Under the pieces are notes generated by a model. It was not told the DNA's origin, did not search any database, and saw nothing but the letters and a program-made list of their open reading frames with translations. Shown here one piece after another: positions 1 to 9,799 of a DNA stretch of 64,000 bases. How positions within the stretch are numbered: position 1 is the first letter of the stretch; each line of letters begins with the position of its first letter. The position numbers were made by a program, and so were the translations under genes. The stretch is from NCBI GenBank assembly GCA_029817715.1, contig JARUPY010000473.1, positions 2,728,001 through 2,792,000 on the forward strand, in the 5' to 3' direction. The stretch comes from Melastoma dodecandrum. Taxonomy: Eukaryota > Streptophyta > Magnoliopsida > Myrtales > Melastomataceae.

Positions 1-1
1 G

Positions 2-2331
2 AAGCAGCAAATTACAGTAGATTCAAAGGCCAAAGACAAGGATGGTGAGCCAATTATTCTCTCCAGGGATTCCAGTTCTAGGAAAGGCAAAGAGGTTGAT
101 GCCGGAGATGGTCCCGCCTCGTCTGCTACTCCAGTCAAAGCTTCAGCCGGTCTTAATAGTGAACTCTCTGACAAGTTGGACCTTGCTAAGGAAACCTATA
201 ATGCTCTTCTGCTGAAGAATGGCAAAGTTACAGGGAATAACCCAGCACAATTGCTTCCAAAAAGCAGTCTTACCGGTCAGGAACATCCTGTTAAAACTCC
301 GGTTAGTTCATCTGCAGATGCTGTGAAAAATGATGGAACATCTGGGAAGCCTTTCTTCATCCCTCCTGGTGCGGCTCCTGCAATGCCAATGGCAAGGCCA
401 ACCATTGGCATGCGTGGGTTTCCTGGAGAATGTCCTTTCAGTGGAATGACTTTTCCGAATCCTGGAGGGGTTCTCCATGGCAGTTCTCATCCTGCCGGTG
501 CATATGGTCTTTCTGGAATAGTGTTTCACAAGGGGGTTCGCTGTGATGGCTGTGGGGTTCATCCCATTACTGGACCTCGGTTTAAGTCGAAAGTGTAAGT
601 TGATTATCTGTATTGATAATTTACTCTGTTTATTGAATAATACTCTGTGGAGTTCTTATACCGTTTGGGGCTTGTGTGCAGGAAGGAAAATTTTGACCTT
701 TGCAGCTTATGCTTCTCTACCATGGGAAAAGTGGAGGATTACATCCGGTTGGATAGGCCCGTTCCTTACGGAGCCTTCCGACATGGCAGGCCTCCAGTCA
801 GGGGAGTGTATGACCAGGTATGCCTTACTCTCAATCAGCAGTTTCCGACTTGTCTTGGATATGTGTCCAATGCTTATGGCTATGTCTGCTTCCTTCTGTC
901 AGTACCTTTGGCCAGCTCCACCATCAGTGCCGCAGATACTCAAGGGATGTCGTACCAAGATTGGTAAACCAAAGTTGGACAGCCGCTTCGTAGCAGATGT
1001 GACTGTAATGGATGGAACGGTGATGGCGCCGTCAACACCATTTACTAAGATATGGCGGATGCGAAATAATGGTGGTTTTGTTTGGCTCCATGGCACCCAG
1101 CTAGTCTGGATTGGAGGTGATAAGTTCAGCGATACTGCCGCACTTGAACTTGAGGTATGTTTTGTTTTGCTTTGTTTATCAATGTGGAGAAGATCTGCGA
1201 TTTTATGTTCTTTAAAATCTGTTGGTGAGCCAGAGCTAAACTTTCATCTCTTTGTTTTGATTGCAAGATCCCCGCAGATGGGGTGCCAATGGAAGGAGAG
1301 CTGGATGTTGCCATTGATTTTATGGCCCCAAACTCACCTGGCCGCTACATTTCATACTGGAGGATGGCTTCTCCTTCTGGTCAAAAGTTTGGACAGCGCA
1401 TCTGGGTTTTAATTCAGGTTGAGTATTTTTCTTTTATTGTTTCCTCAAAGCTGCATTCTTTATTTGTATCTAAGTCGATTAATTCTGTTGGCAGGTGGAT
1501 GCTTCTCTCGATAATTCTGTCCGCACTGGCATGGAGGATCTGAACCTCAATCTACCTGCTGAAAACCAACCCCTGGACGGTCTCTTCGGTGAGACTGGAA
1601 ATGATGGGTCGAATCTCCTTGGGGATATGGAATTAACGGGAGGACCTGTGGAAGCTCAAATCCCTGCTGCCAGTTTGACTGGGTCGAGCAGCTCAGGCAT
1701 AGTCTCAACACCAGAAATGCCAGAGACAGATGAGCTCAAGCGGAAAGAAGTAGAACTGAACTTCCCCATTAATTCTGTCCTCCTTACAGGGGACGGTGGT
1801 TCTCACTCCTCCACAGCTTCTTCCTCGGCGATTTCTTACCCCAAGATCGATACATCTGAGGCTCATGCTTTCCCTGTTGTTGCCACCCCGCCAATGGCGG
1901 TCCCCAAGGCGATGCCTGTGGCGTCTGCGCCATCTGAAGAAGTGACCGGTAACCCGAGCCTTGAGGTTGAGGCCACAATGCTGAGAGAGCTGGAGGAGAT
2001 GGGATTCAAGCAGGTTGATCTGAACAAGGAGATTCTGAGGATGAATGCATACGACCTCGAGCAGTCGGTGGAGGCTCTCTGTGGAGTCTCGGAGTGGGAC
2101 CCTATCCTCGAGGAGCTCCAGGAGATGGTTAGTAGATAGTAGATAATAGGAGAATGCCTCCTTTCTTCATCCCTTTTTATCGTTTTCATTCATTGGACCA
2201 AGCTGATAAGATGCCGTTTCATCGATTGCCAGGGGTTCAGCGACAAGGAGATGAACAAGATGCTGTTGAAGAAGAACAATGGGAGCATCAAGCGTGTGGT
2301 TATGGACCTCATCACCGGGGAGAAAGCTTGA
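2..2331 (+). CDS. NBR1: NBR1/Joka2-like selective autophagy receptor, 3' portion (six exons)
   Basis: Partial at the window start. Exons are 2-594, 682-817, 903-1154, 1268-1417, 1495-2127 and 2233-2331, all with GT/AG borders and matching phases, giving 620 residues to a TGA. In order: a low-complexity linker; a ZZ zinc finger (about residues 178-225, CxxC pairs split by the first intron); the NBR1/FW (four-tryptophan) domain (about 269-377, with the PGRYISYWRM stretch); a UBA domain (about 537-575); a WDPI AIM/LIR ATG8-binding motif (about 579-582); and a second UBA split off by the last intron (about 589-620). This order is the family signature. In plants the protein links ubiquitinated cargo to ATG8 on the phagophore. 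The N-terminal PB1 domain must lie upstream of the window. No breaks are visible, so it is probably a functional gene. Confidence 0.95.
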
Positions 2332-2634
2332 GGCCGAGGCCTTCGTTTATCTATAAATAAAATAAAGACTCGGTCTTTTGACCCCCTCTACCTTATGATG
2401 GTCGTCCTCTTGTCCAGCAGTTGTCCTGTGTATTTCCGGCTTTTGGTTGCATCTTCTCCCGGTCCTCCGGTGATGCTGATGCTGGTTTATGTCTGAACTC
2501 TTGGTCGGAGATGTTAATAGAATAAGTTATGCTTAGTATCCCTGCCTGCCCTTGGTAGTCGATAGGCCGCATGGGGCTTCCCTGTTTCTTCCGGGCTCAA
2601 ATCTTCTCCCTCGCATCTCCTAATCCAAGGTGGG
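2332..2634 (+). other. NBR1 3' UTR and flank
   Basis: This non-coding stretch follows the NBR1 stop. An ATAAATAAAATAAAG run at about 2351-2365 could serve as the polyadenylation signal. No separate gene is visible. The duplicated unit begins at its right edge, around the shared CATGAC at about 2635. Confidence 0.6.
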
Positions 2635-3825
2635 CATGACATTGCCGATCTAATCGTCTTCCTCTTGATGTTTGACTTAGCGTGATCACCGTGTGGCCGC
2701 AGCCAAGACATATGTCCTGGCCTGTCGTTTGGGCAAACCTCTCCTCTCTCTCCCCTTCCAGGAATTGGCACGCGCAGGGGACGGACCGGCCAGTCAGGTG
2801 GCGGAAGGGGATGGCGACAAGGGGAATAACGGGGCCGACCAATAAGAATATAGTTCTGAATGAATGACAATGTAAAGGTAAAATCTGGTAGGATGACTGA
2901 CTGGCCCGAGTCAATTCACTTTTGGCACATTGTTTCATGATTGGGGATGATGACCCGGGCAAAATGACATTATTTGTTACGGTAATCGGGTCTAAGTCAA
3001 GTGTATTCGACCTCGTCCTAATCACGGACCCACGCGGTTTAAGTCGGTCAATTGTCTTCCAAGTCTCTGCCTAAACGTGTAAATTCAATTAATCAGGAGG
3101 AGAGGAACGATTCAATTCAGTTCGTTTCATATGAATACGATGTTTCAATTTTTAACTGAATAAATGTATTATTAGAAGTATGGTGTTAATAAATCCTTAT
3201 TAACCAACCCCGAGTGAATGAATAATGTTGGAAAAGCAAAGAGGATTCTTGGAAGCTGTAACTTAATCTCTTGTCGCGTGACATATTCTTTTTATTCGAG
3301 CTTTTGTACTAGTTTTGAAAATAATTCACGAAATGCAATTGCAGTTTTTTAATTTACGTCTATTTAATTCTATAAAAAAGACGCGTTTTAAAAATTTGTG
3401 GTCTGAAAGGTCGAAGAAATGATATATTTTAAAAATGCATACTTAGTTTTTCTTTAAAAATTTGGAAAGAGTATTAGTTGAATATGACATAGCTTGTTTT
3501 AATGGTCGAAAAAACATTGACAAGATCAAGCTTTCGAAATCTGATTTCTTTATAAAATCAAGGGCGATAGTTGAAAATCTATCCTAGCAACATGAAAAAT
3601 AGTAATTTTTGACGTATTTTTTTTAAAAACAAATATTATATCCTCCTCCTTATTCTTCTTCATTCTTTTTGTATTGTTTTATTGTTTCAAAAAATAGAAT
3701 ATAGTTAGTAGAAGAAGTCATTGCGCTCCCTCTAGACGGTCTAAATGAACGTGCATAAGAAGTTGCGTAATCACAGGAGAAATAGGAAAGGAAGAAATGG
3801 ACATCTTCACATTGTAAGCATTAGT

Positions 3826-3833
3826 TATAAATA
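3826..3833 (+). promoter_or_regulatory. TATA box of MMP copy 1
   Basis: A TATAAATA sequence lies 65 bases upstream of the proposed ATG at 3898, so transcription should start near 3855-3865. This argues against the in-frame upstream ATG at 3745, which lies before the TATA box. The same box occurs in copy 2 at 48875-48882. Confidence 0.7.
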
Positions 3834-3897
3834 CTCCCACACCCAACCTTGCCTAATTCACCCATCACCAAAACAAGCACTACATACATTTGTAGTA

Positions 3898-4836
3898 ATG
3901 GCGACCAGATATCTAGCGTTAGTATTAGCCATCCTCTTCGTCCCTATGGTGATCACGGCACACGCTCACTCCCACCACCACGACCACAAGAACATGACGT
4001 CGCCCTTCGCGTTCATCAAGCACCTCAAGGGCTGTCATAAGGGCAACAAGACCCAGGGCATCCGCGACCTCAAGCTCTACCTCGAGCACTTTGGTTACCT
4101 GAACTACAACGCCTCCGGCGACCTCACCCATGCAGACGACGACGACTTCGACTCCCTCCTGGAGTCCGCCGTCAAGACTTACCAGCACAATTACCACCTA
4201 AAGCCAACTGGCACCCTTGACGCCAAGACCGTGTCCGCCATGTCCAGGCCCCGCTGCGGCGTCGCTGATATCGTCAATGGCACCAACTGGATGGGGAAGG
4301 GCGATCACTCCCACGGCCGGGGGCTCAGATCTTTTCACTCCGTTTCTCACTACTCTTTCTTCGACGGACGCCCAAGATGGCCAGCTTCCAAGTCCCACCT
4401 CACCTATGCTTTCTTCCCCAATACCCCTCAGCAAGCCATGGAGCCCGTGGCTCGGGCATTCGCTACGTGGTCGGGCAACACTCACTTCCGGTTCTCTCGC
4501 GTGAGCAGCACCGCGAGCTCAGATATCAAGATCGGGTTCGGCCGCCTGGAGCACGGAGACAGGAACCCTTTCGACGGGAGGGGCGGGACGATAGCCCACG
4601 CGTTCGCGCCGACGCGAGGACTGTTCCATTATGACGCGGACGAGGAGTGGAGCGTGGGCAGTGTCCCGGGGAGATTCGATCTGGAGACGGTGGCGCTGCA
4701 TGAGATTGGTCACCTCCTCGGACTCGGGCATAGTTCGGTCGAAGGAGCAATCATGTTCCCGTCCATATCCCCGGGGACCACCAAAGGTCTGCACGGCGAT
4801 GATGTCCAGGGGATCAAGGCGTTGTACAACGCCTGA
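3898..4836 (+). CDS. Plant matrix metalloproteinase (MMP), copy 1
   Basis: An intronless 312-residue secreted zinc endopeptidase precursor, the usual length and structure for plant MMPs. From the N terminus: signal peptide (about 1-23) followed by a His-rich stretch; a peptidoglycan-binding-like propeptide (about 35-115); the cysteine switch PRCGVAD (118-124), whose Cys keeps the zymogen latent; and a catalytic domain with HEIGHLLGLGH (268-278), the three zinc-binding His plus the catalytic Glu, and a Met-turn Met at about 286. The start at 3898 is chosen because it lies downstream of the TATA box and begins the signal peptide. Compared with copy 2, it differs in the GDxxPFDG loop (GDRN instead of GDGY) and nearby, while the zinc ligands are kept. 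It probably acts in the apoplast; the substrate is unknown. Confidence 0.92.
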   Translation: MATRYLALVLAILFVPMVITAHAHSHHHDHKNMTSPFAFIKHLKGCHKGNKTQGIRDLKLYLEHFGYLNYNASGDLTHADDDDFDSLLESAVKTYQHNYHLKPTGTLDAKTVSAMSRPRCGVADIVNGTNWMGKGDHSHGRGLRSFHSVSHYSFFDGRPRWPASKSHLTYAFFPNTPQQAMEPVARAFATWSGNTHFRFSRVSSTASSDIKIGFGRLEHGDRNPFDGRGGTIAHAFAPTRGLFHYDADEEWSVGSVPGRFDLETVALHEIGHLLGLGHSSVEGAIMFPSISPGTTKGLHGDDVQGIKALYNA

Positions 4837-5471
4837 ACTCACTCTTTCCAAAAATATGATAATTTTGTCCCCTCAAATACTAAATTGAGGCATATTCCCC
4901 CCCCCCCCCCCCACCAGAGATCAGTCCATGTATTTCGTATTAAGAGAATAAAGCTTTTCCGATCTATTGTTACCTACCAAGTTTTTCCCATGTATACCCG
5001 ATGATTCATCGCATCAACTCATTATAAGAAGAAACTCACGACACAATTCTCCCACTTGATCGATTCTCCCAAAGGCCAGCTTAAATAAAACAAATATAAA
5101 GCCAAATGTTCACAAATTGGTCACAACAAGGGGACGAAAGATGGCGGCGACCTACAATCCCCGAGCTTTGTTAGTCCGTAAAAGTAATTTGTCGTTTACG
5201 GTAATAACTTTTGAAATTTGACAATAATATCGTTCCGAATTTCACTAGCAGGGAAAGAGTGCGTGCGTTCATGGGCTGGAGGCTGCAAGAACATTTGGGC
5301 TTGGAGGGAATCCTCTGACCGGTCGACAAATACATCCAGGGGACTCCAAATTCGGCCTCTCGGTGCTTTGAGGGGTTTTGCTCCTTCACTTTCATCGCAG
5401 GACACAATCCTTTTCACTGTATTCCACGCTAACTACTTCTAAGGCTTGCTTGGTTAATTACGAAAGAGTGA

Positions 5472-5476
5472 CAGAG
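5472..5476. repeat. Target-site duplication of element A, left copy
   Basis: CAGAG immediately before the 5' LTR, repeated at 20473-20477 after the 3' LTR. The uninterrupted site is seen once in unit copy 2 at 50514-50518. Confidence 0.95.
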
Positions 5477-6483
5477 TGTTGACATGACAAATAATTTTGG
5501 GCCTGTGCTTAGAACAGAAACCCAGTAATCACTCAAGTCACACTCCGAGTCGGCCCAAGATACAGTCGTCTAGGCCGACTCACGACGAAGTCGATTAGGT
5601 CGACCCATGACGAAGTCGACTAGGTCGACTTATGACGAAGTTGACTAAGTCGATTTATGAACGGAGTCGACTAGGTCGACTCACGACGAAGGAATATGGT
5701 AATCAAAGTCAACCAAGATGACTCAACAGTAGCTAAGTCTACTAGTAGGGTCAAGTCGACGGAATTCTGGATAAGTCGACCAAGTCGGTCGTAGTCCGTA
5801 CAGATCAATAATGTCGACAAGGTTGGAATAAATTTATTCATTTTCAATCACGTTTGTTAAGGATCGTAACTGATCCTAATATCCAGGAACGTGATCCCAT
5901 ATATCAAGGAGGTTGTTGAGACACTCCCACGATATTAGGGATCACGATCTATAACACGATCTGCAATACGATCTATCTGTTACGTGTTAAACACGTACAA
6001 GTCCTCTATAAATAGCAGATGAATTTTTCAAGAGAAGGCACGACCATACACAGCCAAAGCTCTGAAGTTTGTTCGTCAACCTTAGGAATTAGATACCTTG
6101 ACCCGGTTTATAGGTCAACTCCCCTTCCACCGACAGAGTGAGCTCGTAGGGCCTTTGCCGTCAACCCCCCGCCAGCGACACCACCGACGGAGTGAGCTCG
6201 TAGAGCCTTCGTCACAGCCTCCCGCCAGCGACCGCCACCGACGGAGCGAGCTTCCAAGGCCTTCGTCACAAGTTCTCCGCCGTCACAGGATTCCACATCG
6301 TTGTCACCACTTGCTCCCTTTTCGTTTTTTTATGGCTGTAAGCCCCTGTTCTTAATTCGTCAAGATTGTAAGACTTGCATTCTGTTTGAATAAAATTGTA
6401 CATCTTCTTACTGGCGACCACAATCCAATTCCTGTGAGTCCTTTGCCAAATATTTCCGACGTGATCCGTTCTATACGCGAACA
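5477..6483 (+). repeat. 5' LTR of element A (1007 bp)
   Basis: Starts TGTTGAC and ends GAACA. U3 holds a short tandem array of GTCGAC-rich units of about 26-30 bp (about 5570-5700). A CTATAAATAG promoter box lies at about 6004-6013. The 3' LTR lacks one 25-bp piece of the array. Confidence 0.93.
5570..5700. repeat. GTCGAC-rich minisatellite in the element A LTR
   Basis: Successive units of the form GTCGACTAGGTCGAC-ACGACGAA, each containing one or two palindromic GTCGAC hexamers, with drift between units. The 3' LTR counterpart begins near 19584 and is one unit shorter. Confidence 0.75.
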
Positions 6484-6489
6484 CGTTTT

Positions 6490-6507
6490 TGGCGACCATA
6501 GTGGGAG
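6490..6507 (+). promoter_or_regulatory. Putative primer-binding site of element A
   Basis: TGGCGACCATAGTGGGAG begins six bases after the LTR. It begins with the TGG expected for a tRNA 3' CCA and resembles the TGGCGAC-type (tRNA-Arg) sites of Tat/Ogre elements, though it differs in its middle. The tRNA assignment is inferred. Confidence 0.6.
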
Positions 6508-6535
6508 AAGAGAAAAAAAAAAATCTTAGTCTCAA

Positions 6536-7182
6536 ATGCCGATAAATACTCGAAGTACTATTGGCCGTGAGCCTCAGAATCCCTTAGATGGGGAAGACCA
6601 GGAACTTCCTCCTGGAATGGACTTGGAAGCGCCGGCCCTAGGAGGCCAGGCAGCTACAAACCAGTCCACTTTTGATTCACATGCCCCGTCCGAATTTATT
6701 TCGAGACTAGAGTTCCACAAGGAATTGGGGGATGTGCGTCAGGAGTTGACTGATATGAAGGGTATTCTAATGGATGTCCAAACTCTAATAGGGCGTCTTT
6801 CTGGCCCGAGAGACGAGGAAAGAGTGAGACCTCGTATGAGAGAGGCCCCCTTTAGGGAGTCTACGTTCATGGCAGACGCTCGTCGGACTGCTCAAGGGCC
6901 ACGTAACGTGACTTTTGAGCAATCTGATATAAGGAAGAATGCTCTCTTTGAACCCGGGAATCTGGTTCCCCCTGGCCGACCCTCTTCTTCACGTAATCGA
7001 CCAGCGAATACGTATTGGAATGAGGCAGAGGACTTCCAAGAGGAAACAGATCGGGGGGAGGATTTTATTCCGTCTCGTCGCCCTGGAAAAGAGCCAATGG
7101 TCGACGCAGTTGGAGATCCCTATGAGCCTGGACCCCGGAGTAGTAATCATCGTGAGGAGCCTTCATTTTATGTAAGGGATCC
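6536..7182 (+). pseudogene. Element A gag, N-terminal part
   Basis: An open frame begins with ATG shortly after the PBS and encodes a hydrophilic gag N terminus of about 215 residues with a short coiled-coil-like region (about 60-90). It is interrupted by the solo LTR at 7183. The upstream and downstream gag frames match in phase once the 2038-bp insertion (LTR plus one TSD) is discounted, so the insertion itself is what breaks this part of gag. Confidence 0.75.
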
Positions 7183-9215
7183 TGTTGGATCGTTTATGTA
7201 CACTAAGAGGGGGGTGAATTATTGTTTATCACGTTTTCGCCCTTTCTCGGTGTAAGCGGAAGCGTACTGTATCACAGCAGAGCGTTTCTCAGAATGAGAA
7301 GTACCTTACTGTAACTGTTACGATTTTGTCGAGTAGGTTTTCGTACGAGTGTTGCGCGATCGTAATGGACACAGTGATTTATAGTGGTTCGGCCTTAATT
7401 GACCTACGTCCACTTTCCACCAACAAGGTGATTCCACTATATAAAATAATGGGTGCAAAAAGCCCTTGCACTAGGCGTATGTTCCTCTCACAAAGTGAGA
7501 TTTAGAATCCCGTACAATAGATGATCACTCCTGGCAACGGTCAACTCCTCACACAGTGGACGTCTTCTCGTTTCCAGCAGAATGATGCTTATCCTCAGCA
7601 GTTGGTAGCTCAATGGATTCCACACAGATCGTTGTCGCTTAATATAAACCTGACTTATCAAAGAACACAGACAACGTTATGTTAGAGTATAAATCCTCAC
7701 AGATAATTCCTTACGGTGAAGAATGTATTCTCAGAGAGCATCTCGTTTCTGCTTCACAGCGAAGGATTGCTTCAGCACTTTATCGTTCAACAGAGGATTT
7801 CCACACAGATCTTGTCTCTCCTTAAGATAAGCCTGCACTAGCTTAAGAGACAACCACAAAGTTGAACCACAAAAATCACGAAGATAGGAACCACAAAGAT
7901 CACAAAGAAAACCAGAAAGCCACTTAGAAGGTATCCGTCCTACACTCAGTTCGGACGTGCACGGTTACCACAGCCGTGACTCACTGCACTGCACACCCAG
8001 TGCCTAGGGTGGAATTTTCCGATCCGTTGGCTTCCACGCAACCTGCTTTACTAACCCTCTGTATCAGGCGTTCAAGACTTCTGCACAGCACCCCTATGCT
8101 CGGGAGGAACTCTTTCCACTCCGGCGGCGTTCCCAACTCCTGTTCTACCCTGCAGGCACGAGACTTCTGGCGCGCACCCGCAAGTGCGTGTCTAACTGCT
8201 CAAACTCCGTAGGCTCGAGACTTCCCTGCGAAAAGACACGACAAGAACGGCTTCTTGCCGATGGGTCAGCAACCGGTTACTGAATTCAGAGCAGGTATTC
8301 ACTTAGCTTCCCTCAGACGATTCGCCGGTTGCTCGTTGAACGCACAGAGGACACCTAGTCCCTCTCAGACGATTCAAGGGATCTGACCTCAGCCCCTTGA
8401 CACTCTCACACGCAGCTTGCAAGAGAAAGAACCAGGAGACACTTAGCACCTTCCGCTCTCCGTCGACGCACAAAGCTCACACAGACCACACAGACCACAC
8501 AGACCACACAGATGCACAAAGGCAGAGAGAAAAATGTCGTCCTTGGTCTGATTATAACGGAGAAAGAAGCATAAGGGATGACGTTCGCAATCTTCGAGAT
8601 TTGTTGCCAAAACTGGCAGCGAGGACACAGCAACGGTCTGCTCAACGTTCGCTGTCCCATAGAAGGAAAGATCCAACGGTAACTTCCTTCAATCGTATCA
8701 ATTAGATAATTTATTTCCAATCTATATTATCTAATCATATCTTATTTAATCGATTGTGATGATCAAATATATTTAATTTGATATTTTCTCCCATTACAGC
8801 GAGACGTTGCTGCAGGGAATCAGAAGGATATTTTGTTTCCAAAAATAACAATTGGAAAGATAATCCCAATATATATTGTTGCCTAAGTGCTTAATATAAG
8901 ATCATTAGGCTACGTTAAATGAACCTAGACACTCAGAATAATTATCTGAGATAGATTAAAATAAATCTTGGAATAAATCATGATTATTAAAAATATGTTT
9001 CCATATTTTCAACTTCTATGCGTAATATCACAGTAACAGTGTACTGGAACGCAGTAATATATAGCGGTTACTAGCTGTGGTTCAGCAACGAATTGCTCAA
9101 GCTCATCACTAAGAATGAACACATAACTTGTGAAACATTACTACTGACCACCAGTAAGATGTCGCTTACCATCAGTACCATGTCGCTTAAGTTCATCATC
9201 AAAACCAGGTCAACA
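7183..9215 (-). mobile_element. Solo LTR (Sirevirus-like family) nested in element A gag
   Basis: 2033 bp, bounded by TGTTGG...TCAACA on the + strand and by the 5-bp TSD GATCC (7178-7182 and 9216-9220). Read on the minus strand it starts like element C's LTR (TGTTGaccTGGTTTTGATGATGA) and near its end carries the C-rich CACCCCCCTCTTAGTG motif that precedes the PBS of Sirevirus elements. No internal coding region is present, so it is an LTR left by LTR-LTR recombination. A CAGACCACA microsatellite lies at about 8479-8512. It has no convincing genes. Confidence 0.88.
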
Positions 9216-9790
9216 GATCCAACGAGCCAAACAATGGGAGAAAGGCCTCCGTATAGCCTGTTAAGGCCAACTCGACTCGCAGGGCAGGGGCCGATAGGCG
9301 GTGTACCCCCAGACTTAAGAGAGGCCATAACTCAGGTTATAGAGCAAGTCGTCCCCGGAATAGCTCGGCGAGATGACACCTGTTTATACAGGTCTCCTTA
9401 TCCTGCGTACATTGATAGGGATTTCCCTTTACCTAGAGGTTATAGGGTGCCCGACTTCACTCGCTTCTCGGGCGAAGATGAAATGACTCCACTTGAGCAT
9501 ATTGCTCGCTTCACTCATCAACTTGGTGAGGCGGTCGGGAATGACTTCTGGAAACTAAAGCTCTTCCCGAACTCATTAACCGGGGATGCCTTTACCTGGT
9601 ATGCAAGTTTGCCGTCGGGGTCAGTAGCTTCATGGACTCAGATGCAGTCCATGTTTGTTAAAACCTTTGCTCGACTCGATACCCCCATGTCGATGTTTGA
9701 GGTTATGCGCCTTAGGCAGGCTAATGGGGAACACCCGGGGCAGTTTTTAATGAAACTTAGAAAGGACGGTGTAGGCCTCCCATACCAGAG
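9216..9790 (+). pseudogene. Element A gag, central domain
   Basis: Encodes the conserved Ty3 gag region (retrotrans_gag type): PDFTRFSGEDEMTPLEHIARF, then the WKLKLFPNSLTGDAFTWYASLP block. The frame is lost at about 9775-9790 by a single-base shift, and the homologous reading continues in the next frame from 9800. Confidence 0.85.
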
Positions 9791-9799
9791 AAAGACCAG

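Larger units (their letters stand above)
2635..5476. repeat. Tandem-duplicated unit, copy 1, left arm
   Basis: The sequence aligns base for base, with scattered substitutions and small indels, to about 47675-50518. It contains the MMP gene, its AT-rich promoter region and a downstream flank. The unit resumes at 20473 after element A. Before the MMP, 2640-3825 holds no convincing gene; a 142-codon minus ORF at 2597-3025 differs at its 3' end between copies and looks accidental. After the MMP, 4837-5471 holds a run of about 18 C (4899-4912 region) and a minus-strand ORF of unknown meaning at 5196-5417, conserved in copy 2. Confidence 0.9.

Noticed and set aside
543..1412. 289-codon + ORF across NBR1 introns
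   Set aside because: It reads through introns; the spliced model explains the domains better.
2597..3025. 142-codon minus ORF at the left edge of unit copy 1
   Set aside because: Spans the unit boundary, has no recognisable domain and is not kept intact in copy 2.
3745..3897. N-terminal extension of the MMP ORF from an upstream ATG
   Set aside because: The ATG at 3745 precedes the TATA box at 3826, and the extension would bury the signal peptide that begins at 3898.
3925..4197. Long minus ORFs opposite the MMP genes (also 4198-4485, 48974-49246, 49247-49534)
   Set aside because: Shadows of the GC-rich third positions of the MMP coding strand; composition is low-complexity Val/Glu.
4895..4915. 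Long C run after MMP copy 1 as a functional element
   Set aside because: A homopolymer of differing length in the two copies; more likely slippage or sequencing error.
5196..5417. 73-codon minus ORF conserved in both units (50242-50463)
   Set aside because: Conserved only because the units are recent duplicates; no recognisable product and no promoter seen.
8406..8720. ORF with CVVCVVCVV repeats in the solo LTR
   Set aside because: Translation of the ACACAGACC microsatellite.
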